A stretch of DNA of 37,733 nucleotides from Myxococcota bacterium (GCA_030065975.1 JASJCN010000013.1:1-37733), one strand, 5' to 3'. Positions 17,078 through 26,716 are shown, counted from the stretch's first letter. The notes: generated by a model not told the origin, from the letters alone. Translations and numbers: made by a program.

Positions 17078-18561
17078 ATCCGGATTCCGGGCGGATCCTC
17101 GGGCTCGGCCGGCAGGGGCTCCGGAGGCCCGGGCGGGGGCAAGGCATTCGCCGGAGGCTCGGGCCGGTCGTCGGCCGCTCGTTCGCCGCTGAAGCGCCGG
17201 CGCTGCTCGCGGAAGTACGGCTCGTCGGGCGCCAGCAGGATGGCCTCGTCGATGGTCTCGAGCGCGCTCGCCGCGTCCCCCTGCTGGAACTGCACCTCGG
17301 CCAGGGTGTCGAGGAGGTTCGGGTTGCCCCGATCGGTGCGGTCGACGGCGGCCTCGGCGAGACGCCGCGCCACGCGCAGCAGGCCCGGCTCCTGATCGGG
17401 GACGATCACGATCCCCCAGGCCTCGTTGTTCAGCACCTCGGGCCGCACGCCCTCGATCTGCAGCAGCCGCTCGGCCCGCAGCCGCGCGGCCGCCTCGCCC
17501 GGCGACCAGACGCCCCATAGCAAGACGAAGGCCGCCGCGGCCGCCGCCCCGGCGATGAGGCCATCCGCCACCAGCAGGAATCCGCCACCCCCCGACTCGC
17601 CCTTGGGCTTGGGCATCGCGACCACCGTCGCCGCCGCACCCGACACCAGCCCGAAGGCGTGGGCCATGTGGGCGATCCCCGGGACGAAGGCCAGAGCGAT
17701 GCTGTCGGCCACGATCGCGCCGATCAGGAGGCCCCGGGGCAGCCGCCAGGCGGCCGGCACGATCTCGGGAGCCACCCACTCGATCCAGAGCAGCGACCCG
17801 ACCAGCCCCGCCACGATGCCCGAGGCGCCGACGGCGCTGGCGTAGTTGGCCAGGTACGAGCCGCCCATGGCGCCCAGCGCCGAGACCCCGACCACGAAGA
17901 CCATCCCGCGCTTGCCGAGGATCCCCTCCACCAGGGCGCCCAGGATCAGGAGCCCTGCCGCGTTGACGGCGAGGTGCGTGACGCTGCCGTGGAGCACGTT
18001 GGCCGTCAGCAGACGCCACAGCTCGCCGGCACGGACGAGATCGGCGTTGAACGCGCCCGTGAGCTCGAAGTAGGGACGCAGCCACTGCAGGGCGAAGGCC
18101 ACCAGGCACACCAGCACCAGCGACCGCGAGATCCACGGCGCGATGGGTGCGCGCATGCGGGCATCGAGGGCCGCCATCCGCTCCAGGCGCTCCAGGCCGT
18201 CGGGAAGGCCGCCTACGCGGCTGCGCAGGGCCTGCACGAGCGCCTCGGCCTGCTCCGGGTGGCGCAGCTGCGATCGGCGCAGCAGCAGGCTCTCACGGCG
18301 CGAGCAGATGCGCAGGCTGCGACGCCCGAGGATCACGTGCGTGAGATCCGTGTAGGCGGTGAAGGACTCCGCCTGGGTGGGGGCGGAGATCCAGCTCGCG
18401 CGGGGATGACGCAGGCCGCTGGCGTGGAGCACGACGGCGGGAACGCGGCGCAGCTCGAAGCGGTCGGGGTCGCTCGCGGACCCGGCGTCCGACCCGGATT
18501 CTGCCGCGAAGGAATCCTCCCCCGGGGACGGCATGGGAGACTCGATCTCGCGCTCGTCCAT
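17074..18561 (-). CDS. Rhomboid family intramembrane serine protease with C-terminal TPR-like region
   Basis: LLTANVLHGSVTHLAVNAAGLLILG, catalytic AVGASGIVAG, HMAHAFGLVSG; C-terminus LAEVQFQQGDAASALETIDEAILLAPDEP resembles TPR. Confidence 0.85.
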   Translation of the reverse strand: MDEREIESPMPSPGEDSFAAESGSDAGSASDPDRFELRRVPAVVLHASGLRHPRASWISAPTQAESFTAYTDLTHVILGRRSLRICSRRESLLLRRSQLRHPEQAEALVQALRSRVGGLPDGLERLERMAALDARMRAPIAPWISRSLVLVCLVAFALQWLRPYFELTGAFNADLVRAGELWRLLTANVLHGSVTHLAVNAAGLLILGALVEGILGKRGMVFVVGVSALGAMGGSYLANYASAVGASGIVAGLVGSLLWIEWVAPEIVPAAWRLPRGLLIGAIVADSIALAFVPGIAHMAHAFGLVSGAAATVVAMPKPKGESGGGGFLLVADGLIAGAAAAAAFVLLWGVWSPGEAAARLRAERLLQIEGVRPEVLNNEAWGIVIVPDQEPGLLRVARRLAEAAVDRTDRGNPNLLDTLAEVQFQQGDAASALETIDEAILLAPDEPYFREQRRRFSGERAADDRPEPPANALPPPGPPEPLPAEPEDPPGIRI

Positions 18562-18620
18562 CCGGCGGAGCCTAGGGAATCCGGTCCTGGCCGGCTGGAC
18601 GACTGGGCGACTGGGCGCTG

Positions 18621-18652
18621 CGCATCCCCGGGCCAAGGGGCCCGGGGATGCG
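18621..18652 (-). terminator. Strong hairpin 7 nt after the actF stop
   Basis: CGCATCCCCGGGCC-AAGG-GGCCCGGGGATGCG: perfect 14-bp stem, 4-nt loop; no U-tract. Confidence 0.65.
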
Positions 18653-18658
18653 TCGAGG

Positions 18659-20044
18659 CTACTTGGCCGGGACGGCCAGGCCCGGGAAGACCCGGGTGTA
18701 GAGCAGGAAGACGCCGAAGAACGCGCCCAGGAAGCCGATCGCGATGCCGCCCTGGATCCAGCCCAGGAAGGCCCAGGTGTCCTCGGGGACGAGCGAAGGC
18801 CAGACCAGCACGTTGCGCTCCATCCAGAACCCGAAGGCCGAGATCAGCGCGATCGTAGCCAGGAAGTTCGGGCTCTTCTTGGGGCGCTGGCCGAGCAGGA
18901 ACCAGAAGGGGATGACCCAGACGCAGGCCCAGGTGAACAGCGTGACCACGGTCCAGGGCTCGCCGAGCACGCGATCCGACCACCCCTGCCAGAACCAGGT
19001 CGCCTGCAGGAACTCCGTTCCGAGCCGATCGCGGAAGTACTGCGTCTCCTCGGGCAGGTTGCCGTACCAGATCACCAGGTACTGGGCGAAGAACAGGTAC
19101 ATCCAGAAGATCGAGAAGGCGAAGATCATCTTGCCGAGATCGTGGAGCCGGTCGGTGGTGACCTCGCCCTGCATGCCCGCGTGGTTGCGGTGGAGCACGG
19201 TGAGGATCGTGGTGATCGACACGGCGGAGAGGATGCCGCCCCAGGCCACGAACGCGCCGAACAGGTTCGAGAACCAGGTCGGCTCGAGCGACATCACCCA
19301 GTCGAAGGCGATCAGGCTCCAGCCGAAGGCGTAGGCCAGGCAGAGGATCGGAGCCCAGAAGCGCATGCGCGCATCGGAAGCCGCCTTCTCCTCTTCGTCG
19401 CCGCGCCAGCCACTCGTCCAGCTCTCGGCCATCCGCTTCGCGAAGCCCTCGCCGTTCTCGGCGAGGTGGCGAAGCGTCGGACGCAGGGACGCACGCATGA
19501 AGAAGACCGAGAGGACCGTGAGCAGCCCGAGGGTGATGAGATCCCAGCTGTAGAGGCGGCCGACGTTGAGCCACGTCGCCTTCCACGGGAGGGGCTCGTT
19601 GATCCAGGGATAGATGTGGCTGCGGCCGAACCAGCTGACGATCGCCAGCAGGAAGGTCACGGGCACCCAGGCCCCGAGGCCCTCGGCGATGCGCTTCACC
19701 GGCCCGGGCCACCGCGCACCGACGATCGTGAAGATCGCCACCAGCACGACGCCCGCCTGGGCGATGGCACCGAAGTACACCGTGTTGACGTGGAAGGCCC
19801 GCCAGGTCGTGTCCGGATCGGAGCCGAGGCCCGCGAAGAACGTGACCAGACCGATCACGAAGAGGATTCCGCACAGGCCGAGGAGCCCGGGCGGCGCGGG
19901 GGTCGGCATCGCGATCTCGAGGCCGGAGGGCGTGGGGCCGTGGGCCTCCGCCGCGGCGACCGCGCGCGGATAGGGCGCCTGGGGGGCGTCCTCCACCTGC
20001 GGCTCGGCCTCGGGCTGATCGTACTGGGGCTGAGACGCGCTCAC
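18659..20044 (-). CDS. actF: Alternative complex III subunit ActF (quinol:cytochrome c oxidoreductase membrane subunit)
   Basis: Multi-TM protein in actABCDEF order; SWFGRSHIYPWINEPLPWKATWLN...RLYSWDLITLGLLTVLSVFFM. Confidence 0.88.
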   Translation of the reverse strand: MSASQPQYDQPEAEPQVEDAPQAPYPRAVAAAEAHGPTPSGLEIAMPTPAPPGLLGLCGILFVIGLVTFFAGLGSDPDTTWRAFHVNTVYFGAIAQAGVVLVAIFTIVGARWPGPVKRIAEGLGAWVPVTFLLAIVSWFGRSHIYPWINEPLPWKATWLNVGRLYSWDLITLGLLTVLSVFFMRASLRPTLRHLAENGEGFAKRMAESWTSGWRGDEEEKAASDARMRFWAPILCLAYAFGWSLIAFDWVMSLEPTWFSNLFGAFVAWGGILSAVSITTILTVLHRNHAGMQGEVTTDRLHDLGKMIFAFSIFWMYLFFAQYLVIWYGNLPEETQYFRDRLGTEFLQATWFWQGWSDRVLGEPWTVVTLFTWACVWVIPFWFLLGQRPKKSPNFLATIALISAFGFWMERNVLVWPSLVPEDTWAFLGWIQGGIAIGFLGAFFGVFLLYTRVFPGLAVPAK

Positions 20045-20622
20045 GGCTGGCCTCCCTGCTGCAGGTACCGCACGTAGTTCACGAGGTGCCAGCGATCCAG
20101 GTCGGGGATGTGCTTGTAGCTGGGCATCCGATAGCCGGGCGCCCCGCCGTTTCCGACGCGGATCAGGTTGTAGATGTATCCGTCACTCTGGCCGGTGGCG
20201 GTTCCCAGCGGCCAGACACCGACGAAGGGCCCCTGGCGGTCGCCGGCGATGCTCACCGGGCCGTCACCCATGCCGGTCGCACCGTGGCAGGTCTCGCAGA
20301 AGATCCCGTAGAGCTCCTGACCGCGGGCCACCGACTTGAAGTCGGCGGGAATGGGATTCTCGAGCAGGGCGGCGGCGGCGACGTCCGTGCGACCGACGAT
20401 GGGCGGAGCCGGATCGATCGGCACGGTTCCCTCGGGCGGGGTGAAGGGAGCGACGCGGCCCTCGTGCTGGACGCGCTCGAAGGCCTGGACGGCCTTCTGC
20501 CACTTCATCTGGGGGAACCAGCTCTCCGACCACTGCTCCCAGCATGCGACCGATCCCGACATCAGGATCAGCAGCACGCCGAACAGGACGTGGGAGCCGC
20601 GGCGCGTGCTAGGCCTCGACAA
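20041..20622 (-). CDS. actE: Alternative complex III subunit ActE, mono-heme cytochrome c lipoprotein
   Basis: Lipobox-like LMSGSVAC; single CETCH heme motif; GYRMPSYKHIPDLDRWHLVNYVRYLQ. Confidence 0.88.
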   Translation of the reverse strand: MSRPSTRRGSHVLFGVLLILMSGSVACWEQWSESWFPQMKWQKAVQAFERVQHEGRVAPFTPPEGTVPIDPAPPIVGRTDVAAAALLENPIPADFKSVARGQELYGIFCETCHGATGMGDGPVSIAGDRQGPFVGVWPLGTATGQSDGYIYNLIRVGNGGAPGYRMPSYKHIPDLDRWHLVNYVRYLQQGGQP

Positions 20623-21121
20623 CGGTGACCTCCTTCGCGTCGTGGGATCGCATCAGGGCGTCGACCTCGCGCACGTCGCGGTCCTGGCACTCGACCACCA
20701 CACCGAACTCCTCGGCGGAGAAGCGCGCGCTGTAGGCGGCGTCGTTCTTTCCGAAGCTCCCGTAGGGGAGCTTGCCGACGGCGAGCAGTCCGAGCAGGGT
20801 GGCGAGGCCGCCGAAGAGGATCGCGAGCTCGAAGCCGATCACCACGTAGGGCGGGATCGAGGCGAAGGGCTTGCCGCCGATCATCACCGGCCAGTCGTTG
20901 GACATCCAGATCGTGATGAAGAAGCCCGTCACGACGCCGGTGAGGCCGCCGACGAGCGTCCAGATCCGGACCCGGCTGGGGCCGTCCTCGACCGCTTCGT
21001 CCAGCTCCGGGAAGGCGGCCGGGGCGTACACCTCGACGTCCTTGAAGCCGCGGCTTCGCAGCCGACGCGACACGGCGGCCACGTCTCCGGGGAGGTCGTA
21101 GATTCCGAGTAGCGAGGGCAT
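20609..21121 (-). CDS. actD: Alternative complex III subunit ActD (DUF3341)
   Basis: LLGIYDLPGDVAAVSRRLRSRGFKDVEVYAPAAFPELDEAV plus two TM segments. Confidence 0.88.
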   Translation of the reverse strand: MPSLLGIYDLPGDVAAVSRRLRSRGFKDVEVYAPAAFPELDEAVEDGPSRVRIWTLVGGLTGVVTGFFITIWMSNDWPVMIGGKPFASIPPYVVIGFELAILFGGLATLLGLLAVGKLPYGSFGKNDAAYSARFSAEEFGVVVECQDRDVREVDALMRSHDAKEVTVVEA

Positions 21122-22485
21122 CAGTGCGCGCCTCCGTGAGCCTTCTCGTGGATCGCCAGCTCCTTCACCTCGGCGATGGCGATCACCGGGAAGGCCTTCA
21201 GGAAGAGCAGGAAGAACATCGCGAAGAAGCAGAAGCTTCCGGCCAGGATGATCAGCTCCGGCAGCGTCGGCGTGTAGACGCCCCAGACGGCGGGGTCGTA
21301 CTCACGCGAGAGCGACGTGATGATGATGACGTAGCGCTCGAACCACATGCCGATGTTGATGAACGTCGACACGATGAACAGCGTTGGGATGTGCGTTCTC
21401 GCCGGTGGGTACCAGAACACCATTGGGATCACGCAGTTGCAGACGATCATGATCCATGTGGAGAGCCAGTAGGGGCCGAAGGCGCGGTACCAGAAGGCCG
21501 TGGCCTCGGGCTCGACGCCGCTGTACCAGGCGATGAAGTACTCGGTGCCGTAGGAGTACCCGACGATCATCGAGGTCAGGAGCAGGAAGCGCGCCATGTT
21601 CTCGAAGTGGTAGTCGGTGATGTAGGCCTCGAGCTTGTAGATCCGGCGCACCGGGATCATCACCGTGAGCACCATGGCGAAGCCCGAGAAGATCGCGCCC
21701 GCCACGAAGTAGGGGGCGAAGATCGTCGCGTGCCAGCCGGGCACGATGGACATGGCGAAGTCCCAGGACACGACCGAGTGCACCGAGAGCACGAGCGGCG
21801 TCGCCAGGCCCGAGAGGTGCAGCACCGAGCGGGTGTGGCTCTTCCACTGGATCGAGGTGCCCTGCCAGCCGAGCGCGAGCGCCGTGTAGATGAGCTTGCG
21901 GATGCCCGTCGAGCGGTCGCGTGCGATCGCGATGTCCGGAATCAGGCCGATGTAGAAGAACACGATCGAGATCGTCCCGTAGGTCGAGATCGCGAACGTG
22001 TCCCACATCAGCGGGCTCTTGAAGTTGACCCAGAGGCCGCGCTGATTCGGGTAGGGGAGGATGAAGTAGGACTTCCACATCCGGCCGACGTGGATGCCCA
22101 GGAATTGCGCCGCCGTGAGCACGGCGAAGACCGTCATGGCCTCGGCGCTGCGGTTGATCGCGTTGCGCCACTTGGCCCGGAACAGATAGAGGATCGCCGA
22201 GATGAGCGTTCCGGCGTGGGCGATGCCCACCCAGAACACGAAGGTGACGATGTAGACGCCCCAGAAGACCGGGTGCGTGTAGCCGCCGATCCCGAGACCG
22301 GCATACACCTGATAGGCCCAGACGCCGCCGGCGACGTGGGCCCCGATCACGGCCAGCGCGACCAGGAACCAGTAGCCCGGCGACGTGCCCTCCATCACCC
22401 GGAGGATGTCCCGATTGATCTTGGAGTCCGGCGGCGCCGGCAGGCGCGTGGTCTCCGTGATCGGCATGGCAGGCGGCGGACTCAT
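21121..22485 (-). CDS. actC: Alternative complex III subunit ActC (NrfD-like polytopic membrane protein)
   Basis: GIGGYTHPVFWGVYIVTFVFWVGIAHAGTLISAILYLFRAKWRNAINRSAEAMTVFA; NrfD/PsrC family. Confidence 0.92.
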   Translation of the reverse strand: MSPPPAMPITETTRLPAPPDSKINRDILRVMEGTSPGYWFLVALAVIGAHVAGGVWAYQVYAGLGIGGYTHPVFWGVYIVTFVFWVGIAHAGTLISAILYLFRAKWRNAINRSAEAMTVFAVLTAAQFLGIHVGRMWKSYFILPYPNQRGLWVNFKSPLMWDTFAISTYGTISIVFFYIGLIPDIAIARDRSTGIRKLIYTALALGWQGTSIQWKSHTRSVLHLSGLATPLVLSVHSVVSWDFAMSIVPGWHATIFAPYFVAGAIFSGFAMVLTVMIPVRRIYKLEAYITDYHFENMARFLLLTSMIVGYSYGTEYFIAWYSGVEPEATAFWYRAFGPYWLSTWIMIVCNCVIPMVFWYPPARTHIPTLFIVSTFINIGMWFERYVIIITSLSREYDPAVWGVYTPTLPELIILAGSFCFFAMFFLLFLKAFPVIAIAEVKELAIHEKAHGGAH

Positions 22486-22488
22486 GTC

Positions 22489-25400
22489 TTACCCCTCGAT
22501 CTTTCCGCGCCGCACCTTCTTCAGGTAGGTGACGCCGGGTCGAGTGTTGAGCACCTGGAGTGCGTAGTAGCTGCGCGGATCGTCGGCCCGCTTGCTGACC
22601 TCGCTCTGGTCGTCCCGCAGATTCCCGAACCCGATCGCGTCGGTGGGACAGGTCTGCTGGCAGGCGGTCTGCACCTCGCCATCGAGGATCTCGCGGCCCT
22701 CGTTCTTGGCGATCTGGCGGGCGGTCTGCACGCGTTGGACGCAGAAGTTGCACTTCTCCATCACGCCCTGGCCGCGCACGGTGACGTCAGGGTTGAGCCC
22801 GAGCTCCATGGGTGCCGGCCACTTCGTGATCTGGTTGTCGAAGTAGTTGAAGCGCCGGACCTTGTACGGGCAGTTGTTCGCGCAGTAGCGCGTGCCGATG
22901 CAGCGGTTGTAGATCATCGCGTTGAGACCTTCCTCGTTGTGGTAGGTCGCGATGACCGGGCAGACCGGCTCGCAGGGAGCCGCGCCGCACTGCTGGCACA
23001 TCATGGGCGAGTTGCGGATGTCCGTGTCGCCGAGCTTCTCCGCGCTGGGGCGGGGGTGGTAGTCGCCGCGGTTCAGCTGCAGCGGGTAGTCGACCTCGCC
23101 CTCGCCGACGAAGCGGTCGATGCGCAGCCACGCCATCTGGCGCACGCGCCGCGTCTCGTCCTCGCCGACCATCGGGATGTTGTTCTCGACGTAGCAGGCC
23201 ACGATGCAGGAGCTGCAGCCGGTGCAGCGGTCGAGGTCGACCGTGAGCCCCCAGCGGTAGGGCGACGCCTTGACCGACAGCTCGTCGGGGTAGGCCGCGG
23301 CGAGCGCCTCGTCGGCTGCGTCGTCGGCCGGGTCGAAGTCCTCGAGGATCTCGTGGCCGCCGTGATCGTCGTGGCCACCTCCGTGCCCGTCGCCATGTCC
23401 GTCGCCATGCGAGCCGTGATCGTCCGCCTTGGCGTGCTCGTCGCCGTGGGCGTCGGCCTTGGCCTCTCCGTGGCCGTCGCCATGGCCGTCGCCGTGCCCG
23501 TTGCCGGCGAGATCGGCCAGGTCGATGACCTCGCCCAGCTCGCGCTTGCGCTTGTTGTCGCTGAACTGCAGGAGCGGCAGGCGCCGGTGCTCGCCAGTGG
23601 CCGTCAGCGCCACCTTCTCGGTCAGCCAGGCGCGGCCTCCGCCCTCGTCCACCAGGGGCGGCAGCGCGTCCGCGACGTTCACGCCGCGCGCGGTTCCCGG
23701 CAGGCCCTGCACCTCGCGGGAGGCGAAGGTGCCGACGGTGTGCCCCTGTCCGAGCGGCACGGCCACGACGTCGTCGCGGATGCCGCCGCGCGGGAACACG
23801 GGAACCTTGATCGGCTCGGCGGAGCCCTGGATCTCGATCAGGTCGCCGATCTCGACGCCGAGCTTCTCGGCGGTGGCCAGCGACACCTCGGCCCAGCTGT
23901 CCCAGGCCACGTGGGTCACGGGATCGGGGATCTCCTGCAGCCAGGGCAGGTTCGCGCCGCGGCCGTCGTGGAGCAGGCCCGTCGCGAAGGGCAAGAGCGT
24001 GTACTCCCCCTTGTCGGACAGGGCCGGCGCCGCGAACTCGAGGCGTCCGAGGTCGCCGCCGCTCGTGTCGGCGCTCTCGAGCTCACCGAACACGCCGCCC
24101 TCGGAGAGGGCCTTGCGCCAGTCGGTGTCCGACCACGCCTCCTCGAGCACCGAGCGGAAGCTCCCGGTGGGCAGCCGCGCGGCCGTGGCCTCGCCGATGG
24201 CGCGGCCGACGTCGAGCAGCGTGTCGCCGAGGGCTCGCGTGTCGTAGAGCGGGCGGAAGGTGGGCTGCACGACGGAGCGCGCGCCCGGGCGCGGAGCGCG
24301 GTCGCCCCACGACTCCATGGGTGCGTGATCGGGAAGGATCAGGTCGGCCGCAGCCGCCGTCTCGTCGGCGGACGTCGCGAAGGACACGACCAGGCCCACG
24401 TTCTCGAGGGCGGCCTCGAAGCCCGCGGCCTTCGGCAGCGAGTAGACCGGGTTCGAGTCGTGGACGAGCAGGACGTTCACGCCGCCGCTCTTCATCTTCT
24501 CGATGAGCGCCAGGGTCTCGCGGTAGCTCGGCTGGCTGCCCGTGGGAGCCGGCGGGACCCGCAGCGCCGTGCCGACGGCACCGACGACCTGGTTGAGGAT
24601 CAGCACCGCCGCGTTGGTCGCGACCGCCCGGCGGCTCGAGGCGGCGGGAGCCGGCGGCAACGCGACCGCGTGGCCGTGACCCAGCGCCTTGCCGATGCGC
24701 TCGATCGCCTCCGCGTCGACGTCGGCGATCTCGGCGGCGCTCTCGACGCTCGGGGCGCTCACGCCGGCGGGCAGCGAGCCGCCACCGTTGCGCGAGGCGA
24801 CGCCGGCCAGGGCCAGCGCGAGGATGCCCTCGGTGCCGGGCTTGGCGGTGAGCCACTCGTCGGAGCTCGACGCCGTGAGCGAGAGGCGCGATCCGACGTA
24901 CACCGTGCGGGCGCCGCCGTGCTCCTTCTTGGCGACGTCGCGCGCCGCGGCCCACTGGGCCGCGTGCTCCACCGTCGACGGCCCGTCCTCGAGGAACTCG
25001 GCCCCGAAGTCGATGATCAGGTGGGCATCGCTGAGATCGAAGATCGGCTCGCTGGCGACGCCGAACACCTGTCGGCTGGCCTCGCGCAGGGCCTCGTGGG
25101 CCAGGGGCTCGTAGACCGTGCGGCCACCGAGACCGGTTGCCGACACGAAGCGATCGACGAGATCGCCGGCCGTCGGGCCCGGATCCCCGCCGAGCACGTG
25201 CCCCTTGCCGGGATCCGCACGCAGCGCATCGGCGACGCGAGCGACGGCGTCGTCCCAGGAGATGGGCTCGAGCTCGCCGGCCTCGTTGCGCGCCACCGGG
25301 CCCTTGAAGCGGTCGGGGCTGTAGGTGCGCCCGACGCTGGCCTGGGCGCGGCCGCACAGCTTGCCGCGGTTGACCGGATGCTCCGGGTTGCCCTCGAGCT

Positions 25401-25620
25401 TGATGGGCCGGCTCTCGCGCGTGCGCACGTGCAGGCCGCAAGCGGCCGGGCACTCGGTGCACGTCGAGGCGTAGATCACGGCGTTGCCGGGCGTGACCTC
25501 CTCGGGCTGGACCACGTAGGGGATCAGGCTCTCCACGTGGTCGGCGCAGCCGGCGGCGGCTGCGGCGCCGGCGCTCACGCCGACGAGCTTCAGGAAATCA
25601 CGACGATCGAAGTCGGTCAT
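22489..25620 (-). CDS. actB: Alternative complex III subunit ActB (molybdopterin oxidoreductase-like domain fused to Fe-S ferredoxin-like domain)
   Basis: Tat-like MTDFDRRDFLKLVGVSAGAAAAAGC; MopB-like N-terminal half; C-terminal cluster motifs CTGCSSCIVAC, CQQCGAAPCEPVC, CIGTRYCANNCPYK, CNFCVQR...CQQTCPTDA. Confidence 0.92.
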   Translation of the reverse strand: MTDFDRRDFLKLVGVSAGAAAAAGCADHVESLIPYVVQPEEVTPGNAVIYASTCTECPAACGLHVRTRESRPIKLEGNPEHPVNRGKLCGRAQASVGRTYSPDRFKGPVARNEAGELEPISWDDAVARVADALRADPGKGHVLGGDPGPTAGDLVDRFVSATGLGGRTVYEPLAHEALREASRQVFGVASEPIFDLSDAHLIIDFGAEFLEDGPSTVEHAAQWAAARDVAKKEHGGARTVYVGSRLSLTASSSDEWLTAKPGTEGILALALAGVASRNGGGSLPAGVSAPSVESAAEIADVDAEAIERIGKALGHGHAVALPPAPAASSRRAVATNAAVLILNQVVGAVGTALRVPPAPTGSQPSYRETLALIEKMKSGGVNVLLVHDSNPVYSLPKAAGFEAALENVGLVVSFATSADETAAAADLILPDHAPMESWGDRAPRPGARSVVQPTFRPLYDTRALGDTLLDVGRAIGEATAARLPTGSFRSVLEEAWSDTDWRKALSEGGVFGELESADTSGGDLGRLEFAAPALSDKGEYTLLPFATGLLHDGRGANLPWLQEIPDPVTHVAWDSWAEVSLATAEKLGVEIGDLIEIQGSAEPIKVPVFPRGGIRDDVVAVPLGQGHTVGTFASREVQGLPGTARGVNVADALPPLVDEGGGRAWLTEKVALTATGEHRRLPLLQFSDNKRKRELGEVIDLADLAGNGHGDGHGDGHGEAKADAHGDEHAKADDHGSHGDGHGDGHGGGHDDHGGHEILEDFDPADDAADEALAAAYPDELSVKASPYRWGLTVDLDRCTGCSSCIVACYVENNIPMVGEDETRRVRQMAWLRIDRFVGEGEVDYPLQLNRGDYHPRPSAEKLGDTDIRNSPMMCQQCGAAPCEPVCPVIATYHNEEGLNAMIYNRCIGTRYCANNCPYKVRRFNYFDNQITKWPAPMELGLNPDVTVRGQGVMEKCNFCVQRVQTARQIAKNEGREILDGEVQTACQQTCPTDAIGFGNLRDDQSEVSKRADDPRSYYALQVLNTRPGVTYLKKVRRGKIEG

Positions 25621-25628
25621 CGGCGGTC

Positions 25629-26369
25629 CTAGTAGTGGCAGGTGAAGCAGTCTTGAGAGGCGCCATTGTCCCGATGGCAATTGATGCACCAGCCCATCTC
25701 GAGCTTCTTGGTGGGCATCGCCGTCGGGCCGAGCTGCCGATCCGGCACGAACCAGATCTTCTCCATTTCCTCGACGCGGCCGTGGCATTGCTGGCACTCG
25801 ATGCCGGCGCGCACGTGCGCCTGGTGCTGGAACTGCACGTGCTCGGGCGCGCGATGGACCTGCACCCAGCGGATGGGCTCGCGGGCTTCCCAGTGCTCCT
25901 TCAGGATGCGGATGCCCTCGAGCTCGTCGTAGGAGGCGTCGAAGTGCTCGTGGCAGCCCATGCACAGCTCCACGGACGGAACGCCGGCGGCCTGGGAGCG
26001 ATCGGTGCCCGCGTGGCAGTACAGGCAGGGGATCTCGTAGCGACCCGCGTGGTGCAGGTGGCTGAAGGGAATCGGCTGGTTCGGGCCTTCGACGTCGTCG
26101 CTCCAGGCGAGGTCATGGGACTCGCACGCCTCGAGCGTCGGGTGCGGCTTGTCGAACTCGGGCGGGATCTCGACGTTGGCGTCGGGATTCTCCGCCAGCA
26201 TGGCCTTCAGCAGCTGCGCTTCGCACACACTGCCCGCGAGGCGGGGCGCGTCGGCGCTGGCGCGCTGTTGGCCGACGGTGAAGATCAGGATTCCGAAGAG
26301 GGCCGCTGCGGAGAGTGCGATCGCAGCCGAGGCCAGAGAGGGACGAAGGGTCGAGAGCCGTTTTGCCAT
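25629..26369 (-). CDS. actA: Alternative complex III subunit ActA, pentaheme cytochrome c
   Basis: Five CxxCH motifs: CLYCH, CMGCH, CQQCH, CINCH, CFTCH; N-terminal TM anchor. Confidence 0.92.
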   Translation of the reverse strand: MAKRLSTLRPSLASAAIALSAAALFGILIFTVGQQRASADAPRLAGSVCEAQLLKAMLAENPDANVEIPPEFDKPHPTLEACESHDLAWSDDVEGPNQPIPFSHLHHAGRYEIPCLYCHAGTDRSQAAGVPSVELCMGCHEHFDASYDELEGIRILKEHWEAREPIRWVQVHRAPEHVQFQHQAHVRAGIECQQCHGRVEEMEKIWFVPDRQLGPTAMPTKKLEMGWCINCHRDNGASQDCFTCHY

Positions 26370-26716
26370 GTCTGGATTGGTGACCTTCCGAGACCAAGCG
26401 CGGCGCAAGGCGCAATTCGCCCGCTTCACCACAGTACGGGTCCAACGAACCCACACGGGGCCTGGAAGGAGGTGGCGCAACAGCCACCGGCGCGCTCCCG
26501 GCCGCGCTGGCGCCCGTTGATTAGGGGTTCCCCGAGTTGACGTCAAGCCTCGAGACCCCCGAGGGCGCGGCGGAATCAGGACCGAAAGTGGTCTCTTTGT
26601 GGGGTCCGTGCACCGCACTCCGGCGTCGATCGGGTCCCATGGTAGACTCGGCGCGCTGCACCTCCTCCCGAGGGGAGAACGGCTCTCTGCAGGCAGCCAT
26701 CCGCAGTCGCCCAGTG

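Noticed and set aside
23350-23510. Tandem repeat of gccgtcgccatg-like units as a possible CRISPR/minisatellite
   Set aside because: It is the codon-level footprint of the HGDGHGDG linker in ActB; no regular repeat-spacer pattern.
21124-25632. 1502-aa plus-strand ORF antisense to actB/actC
   Set aside because: High-GC antisense open frame; the minus strand encodes clear ActB/ActC with cofactor motifs, and the antisense protein shows no family.
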